Shown piece after piece: positions 1 through 21,100 of a stretch of DNA of 64,000 nucleotides; the stretch's first letter is position 1; each line of letters opens with the position of its first letter. This DNA is from Xestospongia muta. Lineage: Eukaryota > Porifera > Demospongiae > Haplosclerida > Petrosiidae. The translations under genes were made by a program, and so were the position numbers. The stretch is from positions 8,282,954 through 8,346,953 of the forward strand of contig OY848920.1 of assembly GCA_963693285.1 (NCBI GenBank), written 5' to 3'. The notes beneath the pieces are model-generated. The model saw only the letters and a list, made by a program, of their open reading frames with translations. It was not told the DNA's origin and did no database searches.

Positions 1-310
1 TTACAGTTTCTTCAGCCCTTACACAGAATGACACAGCAAAGTTACAACAGAATGGATATAGTGACAGCCCCCCTTACACACAATGACAGACTATATTCTT
101 AGTGGCAGCCCTTACACAGAATGACACAGCAACGTTACCACAGAATATAATATATAGTTACACCCCAACTTACACACAATGACAGAATATGTTTTTAGTG
201 ACAGCCCTTACACAGAATGACACAGCAAAGTTACCACAGAATATAATATATAGTGACAGCCCCACTTACGTACAATGACATAATACAAATAGTGACAGCC
301 CTTTAACACT
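1..310. repeat. Minisatellite, truncated by the window edge
   Basis: Tandem array built on CAGCCCTTACACAGAATGAC-type units. Strong copies of this core start near 13, 106 and 202, giving a period of about 93-97 bp. Weaker half-units (CCCCCTTACACACAATGACA and similar) lie between them. The array ends shortly before the promoter of the first AbfB-domain gene. I see no coding sequence in it. Confidence 0.85.
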
Positions 311-385
311 ATCTTAAAAATAGTACATGATTCATTGATTTAATTAAGAAAGTCTGTTTATACTATCTTGACATTTGGTGCTGTT

Positions 386-395
386 TATAAAGGCT
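386..395 (+). promoter_or_regulatory. TATA box of AbfB-domain gene 1
   Basis: TATAAAGGCT lies about 55 bp upstream of the start codon. The same TATAAAGGCT block stands at nearly the same distance (53-58 bp) before AbfB genes 2 and 3, although much of the surrounding DNA differs. This conservation suggests a core promoter shared by the family. The implied 5' UTR is very short, perhaps 20-30 nt. Confidence 0.7.
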
Positions 396-440
396 CTATT
401 TTGCTACTATCTTCACAAAAGCACACTAGACATCATAATC

Positions 441-1571
441 ATGAGATCTTTTTTTGCTCTTATTGTATTGATTCTTTTTCTCTACATCGATTTGGGTGAG
501 AGCTGTAATTCACTTACAGCAGCCCTTCTTGGAAAGAGGTTTCGTTTTCAATCAAAGAACGCCCCAAAACGCTATTTCCGACATCGAGGTTATCAAATGT
601 GGCTAGACCCATACAGCAACCAGGGTATATACAAACTTGATAGCTCTTTTGACATTGTCCCTGGACTAGCTGGAGTTGGGGTGAGTTTCCGATCTGTCAA
701 TTATCCTAACCATTTTATCCGTCATTCTGGTTATAAATGCTACATACATCGATCTGATGGTAAACCACTTTTCCGTAATGATGCCACTTTTATACCACGT
801 GTTGGTTTAGCAGGTCGAAGAGGTGTCTCCTTTGAATCTGTAAACTATCCTGGCTTTTTTATTCGTCACAGAGGATATCGAGTTCGAATTGACCGCATTG
901 ATGGGACTCCACTCTTCCGTTTGGATGCCACCTGGTTTCCAAGGCTACTTAAAGCTTTCTTAGCCAGGAGTCAGTGGCTTCTCGTTGATGGTGACCATTA
1001 TTCTCATAGACACATTGAATTTTACAAAATGGAAGGTTTAGAAATTGGAAAACGTTACTCCACTTCATACGGTATAAATACTGATAATTCTTGGGAAGAT
1101 GCAATTGAAGAAGGTACTTTTGCAAGTATTGGCTGTTCAATTAAAGCGATGTTTAAACGTTTTAAGTCTGCAAGAGTGACTGGTGATTCTTCATGGACTA
1201 AGCTCTCTAAAAGAGGTGTTACTTCTATCACCATTGTGAAACCAACATTCTTGTGGCAGTTGTATCTGTATGGTCTCACATCTGAAGGAACTCTCATTAT
1301 ATCAAAGACAAACCTATACAGACAGACCAGTTCAAATAGTCCACCTGCTCCTGTTTTGAGCAGCCAAACTGGCCCTTATCACGGTGACGACGGAGAGATG
1401 ACAGAGCAAAGTGATACTGACAGTACTAATGACAGTGATAGTCGAGTTGATGACAATGATAATTTGATTACTGCATTGGAAGGAAATACTGTTCCACCCG
1501 ACAATACTGTTCCACCAAAGAACAAGGAGGATGGAATTTCCGATAAGACTAACTCTCAGATATCAGGCTAG
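441..1571 (+). CDS. Secreted AbfB-type beta-trefoil protein, copy 1
   Basis: Single-exon gene, 376 aa from the ATG at 441. That start is chosen because it gives a clean signal peptide (MRSFFALIVLILFLYIDLGES) and matches the paralogues; an upstream in-frame ATG at 375 lies before the TATA box. About residues 30-170 form three repeats of a (F/V)(R/S)F(R/E)S-N(Y/F)P..(F/Y)IRH...DG..LFR.DATW/F type. This is the signature of the alpha-L-arabinofuranosidase B domain (AbfB, CBM42), a beta-trefoil that binds arabinofuranose side chains in fungal enzymes. No catalytic domain is present. A second conserved module follows (about 175-300; GxxYSTSYGINT, IGCSIKAMFKRF, GDSSW), which I cannot name. The C-terminus is acidic and Ser/Thr-rich. 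AATAAA occurs near 1739. Probable role: extracellular glycan binding (inference). Confidence 0.85.
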   Translation: MRSFFALIVLILFLYIDLGESCNSLTAALLGKRFRFQSKNAPKRYFRHRGYQMWLDPYSNQGIYKLDSSFDIVPGLAGVGVSFRSVNYPNHFIRHSGYKCYIHRSDGKPLFRNDATFIPRVGLAGRRGVSFESVNYPGFFIRHRGYRVRIDRIDGTPLFRLDATWFPRLLKAFLARSQWLLVDGDHYSHRHIEFYKMEGLEIGKRYSTSYGINTDNSWEDAIEEGTFASIGCSIKAMFKRFKSARVTGDSSWTKLSKRGVTSITIVKPTFLWQLYLYGLTSEGTLIISKTNLYRQTSSNSPPAPVLSSQTGPYHGDDGEMTEQSDTDSTNDSDSRVDDNDNLITALEGNTVPPDNTVPPKNKEDGISDKTNSQISG

Positions 1572-1759
1572 CTAATATCTGGATGTGTGATGTTATTTTA
1601 ATCCAGACATTATTTGAAATTGTGATTTAATTATACGTAGATCCGTTTTTTTTACTTTTAGGTGATTCTTTTATTTAAGCACAATAAGATGTCATGGAAG
1701 GTATATTTTGTGTTTGGACAAAAAATACTGAAAATTGCAATAAAGAGATACTTTAATAT

Positions 1760-1990
1760 CAGCCAGTCAACACAATGATTAATATCAGCCAGTCAACACA
1801 ATGATTCATCTAAGAAAAATGTTCATGTTTACTACAGTCCTATATTATTTACTCTAATGGCAAGGAAATTTGAACTAAATGTGAACTAAAAAATCAACTA
1901 AATATCAACTAAATGTAAACTACATGTAAACTAAATGTAAACTACATGTTAACTAAATGTAAACTATAATATGTGAACTACAAAGTGACA
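1760..1990. repeat. Short tandem repeats downstream of AbfB gene 1
   Basis: A direct repeat of ATATCAGCCAGTCAACACAA occurs twice in 1758-1804. It is followed by a run of about 12-bp units of the AACTAAATGTAA type (1870-1975). The stretch is non-coding. Confidence 0.75.
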
Positions 1991-2109
1991 TCAACAGCAA
2001 CAGGAACAGCAACAAATACCAAAATTTAAGGGAAATCAATGTTTTCTAAGTATTAGCTATCAAGTGTGTTAATTTTGTTTATGACTGGCAAATGCAATCA
2101 TGTAGGTTA

Positions 2110-2262
2110 GAGTTCTTCATGGGCCAAGCTCTCCAAATTAGGTACTACTTCTATCACTGTCATAAAACCAATCTTTATGCATGGAAATTGTATCTTTTTG
2201 GTTTGACATGTTTAACATCTGAAGGAGCTCTCATCAGCCAGATGGACTGATATATACTGCAG
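2110..2262 (+). pseudogene. Decayed fragment of AbfB-family C-terminal module (a)
   Basis: The DNA resembles the 3' part of the intact copies. TTCATGGGCCAAGCTCTCC, then TACTTCTATCACTGTCATAAAACCAA, then a degraded TGTATCT..TGGTTTGACAT..CATCTGAAGGAGCTCTCAT. It aligns by eye with the GDSSW-to-TSEGTLI segment of copy 1 (about 1190-1300), with indels and no open frame. The 5' half of the gene is absent. Confidence 0.7.
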
Positions 2263-2689
2263 TTTCAAGTTGGCTAACATTTTGTCCCATTGCTTTATTT
2301 GTTAATGTGAGTGAAAATGGTGTCGATATAACTATAAAATAGTACAAAGTCACCTCTTAGCTAACCCATATGATAAAATGACAAAATTTACTGCAATAAT
2401 CTTTTGGAACTTGAGAAAGCTTTTGATGTACTTAGATAGCTGCATGACAAATTCAAAGAAGATATCTATTTCATCTGCCACATCAACCTGTAGTCTCTGT
2501 AAACTTTCTCAAGACACTATCAAACAATTGTACATGTAGACAGGCCCTACTTACCGGAATATATATAAATTATCTGTTGAATGATATGCCTGTACAAAAG
2601 TCATGGGATCACTTTTGATGGCCACTGTTCTTTATTTCTAGGTTTGCATGATATCAATTCAAATAGACAGCAGTAACCTCTTTCGTACT

Positions 2690-2860
2690 TGGTACATTTA
2701 TCTCCTGGACTAAACTCTCCAGCTAAGAAAAGGAATCTTTCATTGCTAACTATAAACTAATGTTTATTTGGCAGTTGTGCATGTACTGTGTCACATCTGA
2801 TGGTACTCTCATTATACAAAGACCAGCATGTTTGCAGAGATCTTATCTATTAGTCAGTAT
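2690..2860 (+). pseudogene. Decayed fragment of AbfB-family C-terminal module (b)
   Basis: A second relic of the same segment: TCCTGGACTAAACTCTCC, then TTTATTTGGCAGTTGTGCATG, then TCACATCTGATGGTACTCTCATTATACAAAGACCAGCATG. It parallels SSWTKLS...WQLYLYGLTSEGTLIISKTN of the intact proteins. It has stops and indels. This is a different locus from the relic at 2.1 kb, so at least two further family members have died here. Confidence 0.7.
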
Positions 2861-3009
2861 AATACCATTCAGATTGGGGGTGGTTATGTCAGTGATAATA
2901 CAGGTTAAAGTCACTGTATGATACCTATGTTAATTCTAAATATATAATACTTTGATTGATTCTTTATATGTCTAATTGGATATATACATGTTGGTTAAAT
3001 TAGGAGTAC

Positions 3010-3410
3010 ACACCCACATACATGAAATATATATATGGATTGGTTAGTAGGTGTGTTGCCTAGAAACCAATAACAAATAGACAGAGGACTCTATAATATA
3101 CATGCTATTAATATGTGATGATATTGAAGATACTATAATGGATGAAGTAATATAAGTACAAGACAGTGACTCAGTTAAAATGTTGTTAGAATTTCTCTTT
3201 ATTTTTTGTTAACAATATACACATAAATTTTCAGCCTGATAAGCCGCCTATTGGATTGAAACTTTGTGCGTATATCTGTATATCTTAATCGTAATTATTA
3301 CCAAAATGAGAGAGTAGTAGATATTGACTGTTTGGAACCAACCCACATCATTTTTTGACACAGTATTACAGTGAATAAAAGCATCGTGTCATTCAATTGA
3401 TGTATTGGTT
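3010..3410 (+). repeat. Diverged duplicate of the ARL13 promoter and intron 2 region
   Basis: Two blocks match DNA around ARL13. GTGTTGCCTAGAAACCAATA (about 3053-3072) matches 7285-7304 upstream of ARL13. The stretch from about 3110 to 3260 matches the 160-bp tandem units at 7755-8165, including the GACAGTGAC..AGTTA and TTAGAA.TTCTCTTTATTT motifs. GGAACCAACCCACATCATT at about 3337 matches 8350. ARL13 exons 1 and 2 are missing from this copy. It lies directly upstream of AbfB gene 2. Confidence 0.75.
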
Positions 3411-3598
3411 AAAAATTCTATAGCGTTTTTGAAAGACGAAACATAATAATTATTCGCGTGGGTGTTCCACGTTCCTACCATGTGCTTGTTTGGGTCCTAT
3501 ATAAACTTTAAAATAGTACGTTATTAAATTAAACGAGTCACAATTTAAGTTAATTCAATTAAGAATGTTTATTAATAGTACTACGAGATTTGTTGTTG

Positions 3599-3610
3599 TA
3601 TATAAAGGCT
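3599..3610 (+). promoter_or_regulatory. TATA box of AbfB-domain gene 2
   Basis: TATATAAAGGCT stands 53 bp before the ATG, and is followed by CTTGCAACAATCTTCACAAA, which resembles the gene 1 leader. It is the second of three conserved TATA boxes in this family. Confidence 0.7.
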
Positions 3611-3653
3611 GCATCTTGCAACAATCTTCACAAATACACAGTAGAGCCGCATC

Positions 3654-4892
3654 ATGAGATCTTTATTCATTCTCACTGTTTTGGTTCTTTTTCTCTACAT
3701 CACTTTGTCTGAGAGCTGTGACTCTCCTACAGCATCCCTTCTTGGAAAAAGGTTTCGTTTTGAGTCCAAAAACTTCAAGCGCCACTTTTTCCGACATCGC
3801 GGTTATCAGATGTGGAAAGATGGATATAGTAGCAGTGGATTATACCAACTTGATAGCTCTTTTGACATCGTCCCTGGACTGGCTGGAGTTGGTGTGAGTT
3901 TCCGATCGGTCAATTATCCTAACCATTTTATCCGTCATTCTGGTTATAAATGCTACATACATCGATCTGATGGTAAACAACTTTTCCGTAATGATGCCAC
4001 TTTTATACCACGTGTTGGTTTAGCAGATCCAAGAGGTGTCTCCTTTGAATCTGTAAACTATCCTGGCTTTTTTATTCGTCACAGAAGTTCAAGAGTTCAA
4101 ATTAACCGCATTGATGGGAGTCGGCTTTTTCGTTTGGATGCCACTTGGTTTCCCCGGCTAGTTAAATCAGTGAAAGTATACAGCAAATGGCTTCTCGTTG
4201 AAGGTAGTAGTTCTCCCAGACATGTTTCATTTAGAAAAATGGAAGGTTTACAAGTTGGAAACCGTTACTCCACCTCATACGGCATTAACACAGAGAACTC
4301 TTGGAAAGATGCAATTCAACGAGGTAATTTTGCAAGTATTGGCTGTTCAATTAAAGCAATGTTTAAACGTTTTAAGTTTGCAAGAGTGACTGGTGATTCT
4401 TCATGGACCAGGCTCTCTTATAGAGGTTATAATTATATTAGTATTTCTAAACCAACATACATATGGCAGTTGTATCTGTATGGTCTCACATCTGAAGGAA
4501 CTCTCATTATATCAAAGACTAACATATACGTAAAGTCTACCTCAAATCTTTCATATTTGAGCAGCCAAACTGACTCTGATGAAAAGTCTTCAGAAGATGA
4601 CGTGAATGACAATGTTAAGGAAATTGAAGATACTGGCCCTGAGAAGAATGAGCAAAATATTGACCAACTTATATCTGATAAGAACAGTGAGTCTGTCAGT
4701 CCAGTTGATGATGAACCCAAAGTAGTTGAGGAACTACAGGATATCGATCAACATCATGATGATAGTGACGAACCTACAACAGTTGACATGCTGGATGGAA
4801 CTCCTAATAAAGATGACATTTCAGACAAAATTCCTACATTGGAGAGTGATTTTAGTCAATTCAAGGAAGAGCTTGAAACTAACGAACAATAA
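3654..4892 (+). CDS. Secreted AbfB-type beta-trefoil protein, copy 2
   Basis: Single exon, 412 aa. The signal peptide covers about residues 1-21 (hydrophobic LFILTVLVLFLYI, then SES). Three AbfB/CBM42-like trefoil repeats follow at about 30-175. Conserved His residues occur in FFRH, FIRH and FIRH, and Asp residues in DATF and DATW. The unnamed conserved module covers about 180-305. The last 100 residues form a long acidic tail of D, E, S and N, without the short repeats seen in copy 3. DNA identity to copies 1 and 3 is very high in the trefoil part and falls off in the tails, so the duplication is recent or maintained by gene conversion. A possible AATAAA is near 5156. I infer an extracellular lectin-like protein. 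Confidence 0.85.
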   Translation: MRSLFILTVLVLFLYITLSESCDSPTASLLGKRFRFESKNFKRHFFRHRGYQMWKDGYSSSGLYQLDSSFDIVPGLAGVGVSFRSVNYPNHFIRHSGYKCYIHRSDGKQLFRNDATFIPRVGLADPRGVSFESVNYPGFFIRHRSSRVQINRIDGSRLFRLDATWFPRLVKSVKVYSKWLLVEGSSSPRHVSFRKMEGLQVGNRYSTSYGINTENSWKDAIQRGNFASIGCSIKAMFKRFKFARVTGDSSWTRLSYRGYNYISISKPTYIWQLYLYGLTSEGTLIISKTNIYVKSTSNLSYLSSQTDSDEKSSEDDVNDNVKEIEDTGPEKNEQNIDQLISDKNSESVSPVDDEPKVVEELQDIDQHHDDSDEPTTVDMLDGTPNKDDISDKIPTLESDFSQFKEELETNEQ

Positions 4893-7250
4893 CTCACCAG
4901 ATATTAGACTAGCTGATGTTTGGGGCTGTAGTTAGGTTAGGCTAGGTGCTATTTTTCTAATTTTTAAAAAATTTTCTCACTTTTGTCATTGTAGTGAACT
5001 TATTAGATCAATCATTTTTAACAAATTTCCTAATTACACAAATTATGAAAAATTGGCAACAGATCTCTCCTTTAAATGCAGTCTAAAGTAGAGACACATC
5101 TGTAATAAGGACTGTTTTTGTAATCCTAGATAGTGTATAACTATAACTCACTTAAAATAAATTAGTTGTTTAACCAATTCTTGTATACACCGCTACAAAT
5201 TATATTGAAGTGTATGTAACAGCTCTGGTTTAGTATCTCATCGTCAAAGTACTAACAATTGTTTATATTAATAATTAATTCTATAGTACATTTATTACAC
5301 TAGTAATGATAACTGTACAATAATATGTTTACATTATTACATCAACTAATTTGCTACATACATGTAACCTATATAACCACATAGTGGTTATATTTAAATC
5401 AACCAATCAATTTACAGTGATATATATAAATATTCTGAAATATGGACACCTTTCTAGTACTAGTCAGAAGAGTTTTTCAGTTCCAAAGTATTAGAAATTC
5501 TTATAATGAATCGATCATTAAGCGTTTGTACTCAATATCATTTTTAATGAACAGAGCTAGTAGATGCTGCCTAATCATAATTTTGTGTGTGTCCATGTGT
5601 ACTTCTTAAAAATGTGTTGGATGTTCAATTTACCAAAAAACAGATAAAAATTAATGTAAAAATGGATGCAAGGAAGTAAGCACCTCTAATTTAACCTATA
5701 TGCATGCATGCATTTAAAATGCTTGCTATGTTCTGACTTTAGGCTTGACAAAAACAAAGGCTGCCATGTTCATTAGCATTTAACTCTTTATATAATTATA
5801 AGGGACTTCTAATACCCTTTTAATTTATAGCTACATACACTTTAACTATGCAGTTAGCATTTACTCTAGATCTGTTCACCAAAAATAATATTGAAAGTGA
5901 TATCATGTACAAATGCTCAATGATTGGTAGTCTGAAAGAGTTTTGAATACTTTGGGACTACAAAACCGCCTAGTACTAGAGAGGTAACCATATTTTAGAA
6001 TGTATATGTATGTATATATATATATATGAAGTTTAGTAAACACCACTTTGTTTTAATTACTAAATACTGTCGTTGTCCAGACATTTATATTAGTAATAGT
6101 AATGGTATAAACAGACATATGCAATACATTTCTCTATTAAGAGAAAGCAACAGATGATCTACTCTTCCTTGTTGCTACATTGCAAATATAAGAAGGAAAT
6201 AGACTACGTTGTGCAAGCACATAGACTACATACAGACTAAGGTGGCTATTAATAGTTCATGTTACTCACTACGTCGATATCGGTAGATTTAAATATAATC
6301 ACTATGTCGTTGTCATTCAGGTTACATGTATGCAGCAAATTACTACTAGTACACTAAACTAAACATCATGTAGAGTTATCATTACTAATGTAATAAATGT
6401 ACTATAAAATTTATTAATTATGTTAGAACTATGATAACAAGATGCTATAGGCTAGGGCTGTTACTATTAAATAAAACAATCTAACAATTATCTACATGAA
6501 TAGTTAATTTATAATACATTTATTCCATTAGTAATAAAAACTTTATGCTTGTCAATCAACTCATCACCGTAGTTCTAACAATTATCTACACGAATAGTAC
6601 TCTATAGTATATTTATTACATCAGTAATAAAAACTTTATGCTTGTCAATCAACTCATCATCATAGTTCTAACAATTATCTACATGATAATTAACTCTATA
6701 ATAAATTTATTACATTAGTAACAAAAACTGTATGTAAAGATTACTCTAGTACAAGTGTATCAAGTAATTTACTACAGACATGTAACCAGTATAAACCACA
6801 CAGTGGTTATAATTAAAACAGCCAATCAATTTTTACAGTGATGTATACCTCTCTAGTACTAGTCAGGCTAGGACAGTTTTTCAGTTCCAAATTATTCAAG
6901 TTTGTTTTAAAAGGAGCAACATTGAGTATTTGTATCTACATCACTTTCAATACCATTTTTGATGAATACAGTAGATGCTAACTTCATGGCTGAAGTGCAT
7001 ATTGCTATTAAAAACGAGGTATTAGAAGTCTCTTATATATAATAGCTGATAATAATTATATTAACACGACAGACTTTATCTTTGACACACCCAAAATCAG
7101 AACATAGCAAACAGTTTAATCGCATACAAATTGGTTAAATTTGGCATGCTTACTTCTTTGTCTCCATTTTTTGTATTTTTACATTAATTTAAATTTTTTA
7201 TCTGTGATAAATGGATCATTCAACGCGTCTCTTTAATAACTACACATGCA
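4893..7250. other. Intergenic AT-rich repeat-laden region, no gene seen
   Basis: No credible exon was found on either strand. The region holds the foldback and duplicate structures described separately (5240-5540 against 6680-6960 as direct copies; 5585-5830 against 6990-7260 as inverted copies). It also has a tandem repeat of about 105 bp at 6480-6720 (TAACAATTATCTACATGAAT...CTTGTCAATCAACTCATCA). Confidence 0.6.
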
Positions 7251-7260
7251 CACAAGAAAA
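5585..7260. mobile_element. Foldback (inverted-repeat) structure, possible non-autonomous transposon
   Basis: Read in reverse complement, 5585-5830 matches 6990-7260. Shared blocks include TCAGAACATAGCAA, GGTTAAAT, GCTTACTTC.TTG, CATTTTT..TTTACATTAATTT, TTTTTTATCTG, ACACATG.ACACA and the GGTATTAGAAGTC.CTTATA block. The two arms of about 250 bp face each other across about 1.2 kb. No transposase frame lies between them. I did not identify target-site duplications, so the outer ends are uncertain. Confidence 0.5.
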
Positions 7261-7286
7261 TATGTATGGGCGGGGTTAGTGGGCGT

Positions 7287-7303
7287 GTTGCCTAGAAACC
7301 AAT
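7287..7303 (+). promoter_or_regulatory. X-box-like RFX site plus CCAAT upstream of ARL13
   Basis: GTTGCCTAGAAACC (7287-7300) overlaps a CCAAT (7299-7303), 80-93 bp before the ARL13 start codon. The RFX X-box consensus is GTNRCC, 0-3 nt, RGYAAC. The left half here is perfect and the right half (AGAAAC) has one mismatch. RFX/DAF-19 control of ciliary genes through X-boxes at about this distance is well established in animals, so the site fits the gene it precedes. Confidence 0.55.
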
Positions 7304-7379
7304 AACAAAAGTTGACAATCAAAACAGACGTCTGGTTTAGTTGACATTTTAACACAATTCCTTTAAATTTCATTAAGAA

Positions 7380-17685
<10,306 letters not shown>

Positions 17686-17929
17686 ATCGATAAAACTGAC
17701 AGATATATTAATTTTGTGTTATTAAAGTTTATAAGTACATATGCAATCATATTTTCTTCACGTTTTAATTTTAACTTCAGTTTTAATTTAATTTTTAATT
17801 CAATAATTATTATGCGTTGATCATTACAATTAGTGTTTTCATTTCCGCATTGTTAGGTGTTGTTAATTCCAGGAAACTAAACGTAAACGGAGAATTAAAT
17901 ATAGTATACGGTAGTACGCGATTTGCGTG

Positions 17930-18119
17930 GGTGAAGTTGTGGGAAATCGAGCTATCAGGCTAAACTCACAGTCAGTAGTAGTTGCAAGTATCTTCAAGAA
18001 ATCGAAGGATCATCTAGTGTAATTCCCTAATCATTCCTCGGTAATTACAACGCCAGATACTGTATTCACTCTCTAAAAGAAGCGAACTGTTGCTCTATTG
18101 TGTTAATCGACACAAAGAG
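17930..18119 (+). other. Probable 5' UTR first exon of the MRL gene
   Basis: A locally less AT-rich stretch without repeats ends in ACAAAGAG followed by the strong donor GTGAGT at 18120. The nearest convincing acceptor that leads into a start codon on this strand is at 29924, 58 nt before the MRL ATG. The 5' end (about 17930) is a guess. A separate non-coding transcript cannot be excluded. Transcript data would decide. Confidence 0.4.
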
Positions 18120-21100
18120 GTGAGTTTGTACGTTTCAATAGTGCGCGATGTTTGTTGACTGACTTTGTTGTGTGTGTGATGTGAAGTGATATCTATGGAA
18201 CAAGAAGTAAAAGCAGTTGTCTTATAGTATTGTTGTATATCAAGTAGACAGGTGTTCAATGCAACTTATATATACCACCTATAATTTTCACATGCCTATC
18301 TATCTAATCTCCTCAACATCACCACAGCTCATGAATAGTCTTACACTTGATATTCTAGCCTGTATAGTCGGTCTCCAACCATTTGTTTTGAAGTAACTTT
18401 AATCTGCCTTCACTTGCTCCTATTTGTATTTCTTATGAATGTAATAATTGTTGTTTTACAGTCACAGTGAATGTAATATAGCTAATAAAACAATTATTCC
18501 CAATCAATTACCAAGACTGACAATTTAGAATCATAATACACTATATTTGTTATGGATATATTAATATTAAACAGATCTAGATATATATCTCTTTAAGTGT
18601 TGATAATAGAATTGCATTTTTGCCTTCACTTTGATCATTGTGTAAACTGCCCTAGTGTGTTAAATATATGTTTCCATGGTGATTTTGTTGGCCAGGCTTA
18701 TTGACACAGTGTATATACTAAGTTGTATTTGTAAGCTTTAGGATTAGGTTAGTGTATTTAAGAGAAAATGTTAAACCTTTGAGTTGATATTGTAAATTGC
18801 TTTAATTCCTTGACTTGAATGTTGCTATTAAGTTGATACTTTTCAATGTGGTCTGCGTTATTCTTTGTTAAACAGGTTTGTCTAACTTATTATGTCATGG
18901 TTAAATGTAGCAAGTTTGAAGATAGAGTGAGGATAGAGAGAGAGAGGCAATAAGGAACAGGAAATACATAATGGTTGTAAGAGTGATGTACATAAGAAGG
19001 AAACGAGCACTAATGTTGATAGAAGACTATAATTTGTATGGTCTTATGGTCTTATAAACATGAAAAGGGAAACTAAGCCTTTTAATGACATCTACCACAT
19101 GGTACACTGATAAATAAACAATACATTGTACATCCTGTATTTGATTGGATAGTGACTGCCAACACTGACCAGGTGCAAGTCAAATAATAGCACTTAGCTG
19201 CTGTTAAGAGAGATGAAAATTGGCTAAATTCTATGTAGAGAAGCCGCAACAGTTCCTCTGCTACTTGTTTTAAATTGTATAGAAACCATTGACGATAGTT
19301 AAAGGGAAAGACACTGTACTATTGTCAAGTAACATGTACATATAATAGTACACACACACACACACACATATATATCCTTCATTCTTACTACGTGTAGGTA
19401 TTTCTATTATTGAGATATCAATGACCCTTCCTTGACATCATGAGTATGTTTGCTTTATTTGAAATAACCAATTAGTGCATTGAAGGATATTATTGGTTTG
19501 TGTTTGTATTTTTGATAATTTTGAACATAATTGATTAAATTTGAGTATGTCAATCACTACCTTTTAAAGACCCAATCCATTGTTGGCTATATTGTCCTTT
19601 TAAATGGCTATTCACCATATTTGAAGAAACAGTAGTTATTTTTGGCATTGTTTTGCTAGGTGCCTGATGTTCGATTGCTTGTGAACATGGCCAGTTGAAA
19701 TTAATAAGAATATTTATAGTTATACATTTTTAATAACTACTTTAATAACTATCAATAACTATACCGGTTATTAATATTGAGAAGAGCCTACGGTTACACG
19801 TTACTTTAAGCTACAGTATTTTAATGACTATGTAATAACTATGCTAATTACTACATAGCTATACTTGCTTGTTGATGTTTTCACACATTTGAAAAACAGA
19901 ATAAATTAATTAGGACTAATTTGACTAATAGTTGGCAGAATTTGTTGATAAATGTACATTTTGTTTACTCGTCAAGTTGTTGGAAAATTCAAATTTTTGC
20001 CTTTAAAATCTTTTTGGAATCTCTGTGTCTGTGTTATTTAAAGAACAAAATTACTAATTTAGGAAGTAGTTCTTTCATATACCAAGAGACCATAATTACA
20101 GAAAAAGCAAAAGGAAAAAGAACACGAAGCACCCACACTAAATAATTGAAATAAGTGTTTTTTCTATTATAGTCACATTACTGTCTTTGACAACACCTAA
20201 ATTGTTATAAATGTTTATAATTTGAGTGTTATCTCTGACCATGTCTCAAGATAATGTACATACCAGACTCTCCTGTTTGTATTAGACAGTTATCTTAATA
20301 TTTGAATATCTCTCTTTCTTTTGATGAGGTTCTTTGATGTGAGGATCACAAACTATTTTCTGTGGATGTAATCTAAGAATTTTGCTTTGCTCTAAAAGTT
20401 TTTAAATAATTTCTAATTGCTTTTAAGAAATTAAAGTGTTTAACAGTCACGTTCTGTGATGCTAAATACTAAAGTACCACATGTGTATTCTTATTTTTTG
20501 TGACAAAACAACAATGGTTAGTAAGTTCCTGGTTATAAGAGATTGCAAATCATTTATAATTCCATAGTAACAGATCATTTTCTATTTATCAAACGTTCTT
20601 TGCCATGTGTTGGCTTAGCTAGCATCTTCATCTAAATTTTGTCCTTTAATATTGAGTAGTGTGAATAGAACATTACTAATAGTTACAGAGATTGATACTT
20701 ACATTATTTGTACGATCTAATGTTTAACGATCACTCTTCGTCACACTTTGTTTTAGCTAGCTTCTTCCTTCATTTATGCGCATGTATATCCTTTATTATA
20801 GCTCAAGAGCAGTGCAAATTATATACATGATGGCACATCTGTACACTATACTGTAGTGCATAATATAGTGGAATAAGGCTGGAGTTAAACTATGAAATCA
20901 TTAACAGATGGACTTCTGACTTATTCTTTGTTTGTAAATATTGTGATGTTGTATACCAGCATAATTATCTACAGTTCCTGTAACAATACTGGTTACAAGA
21001 GATTGGTACTTAAGTTACTTAACACAAAGTTTACGTTATGTACACAATCTAACGTTTAACAACCACTCTACGTCACACTTTAGTAGCTTCATGCAATTAT

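Noticed and set aside
375..440. Upstream in-frame ATG of AbfB gene 1 (and at 10374 for gene 3)
   Set aside because: They precede the TATA box and would add unconserved residues in front of the signal peptide; the ATGs at 441 and 10521 align with gene 2.
19921..20145. 74-codon frame ending in a Lys/Arg-rich tail, and other short frames in 18-29 kb
   Set aside because: No splice signals that join it to anything, no family resemblance, and the AT-rich base composition of the surrounding intron.
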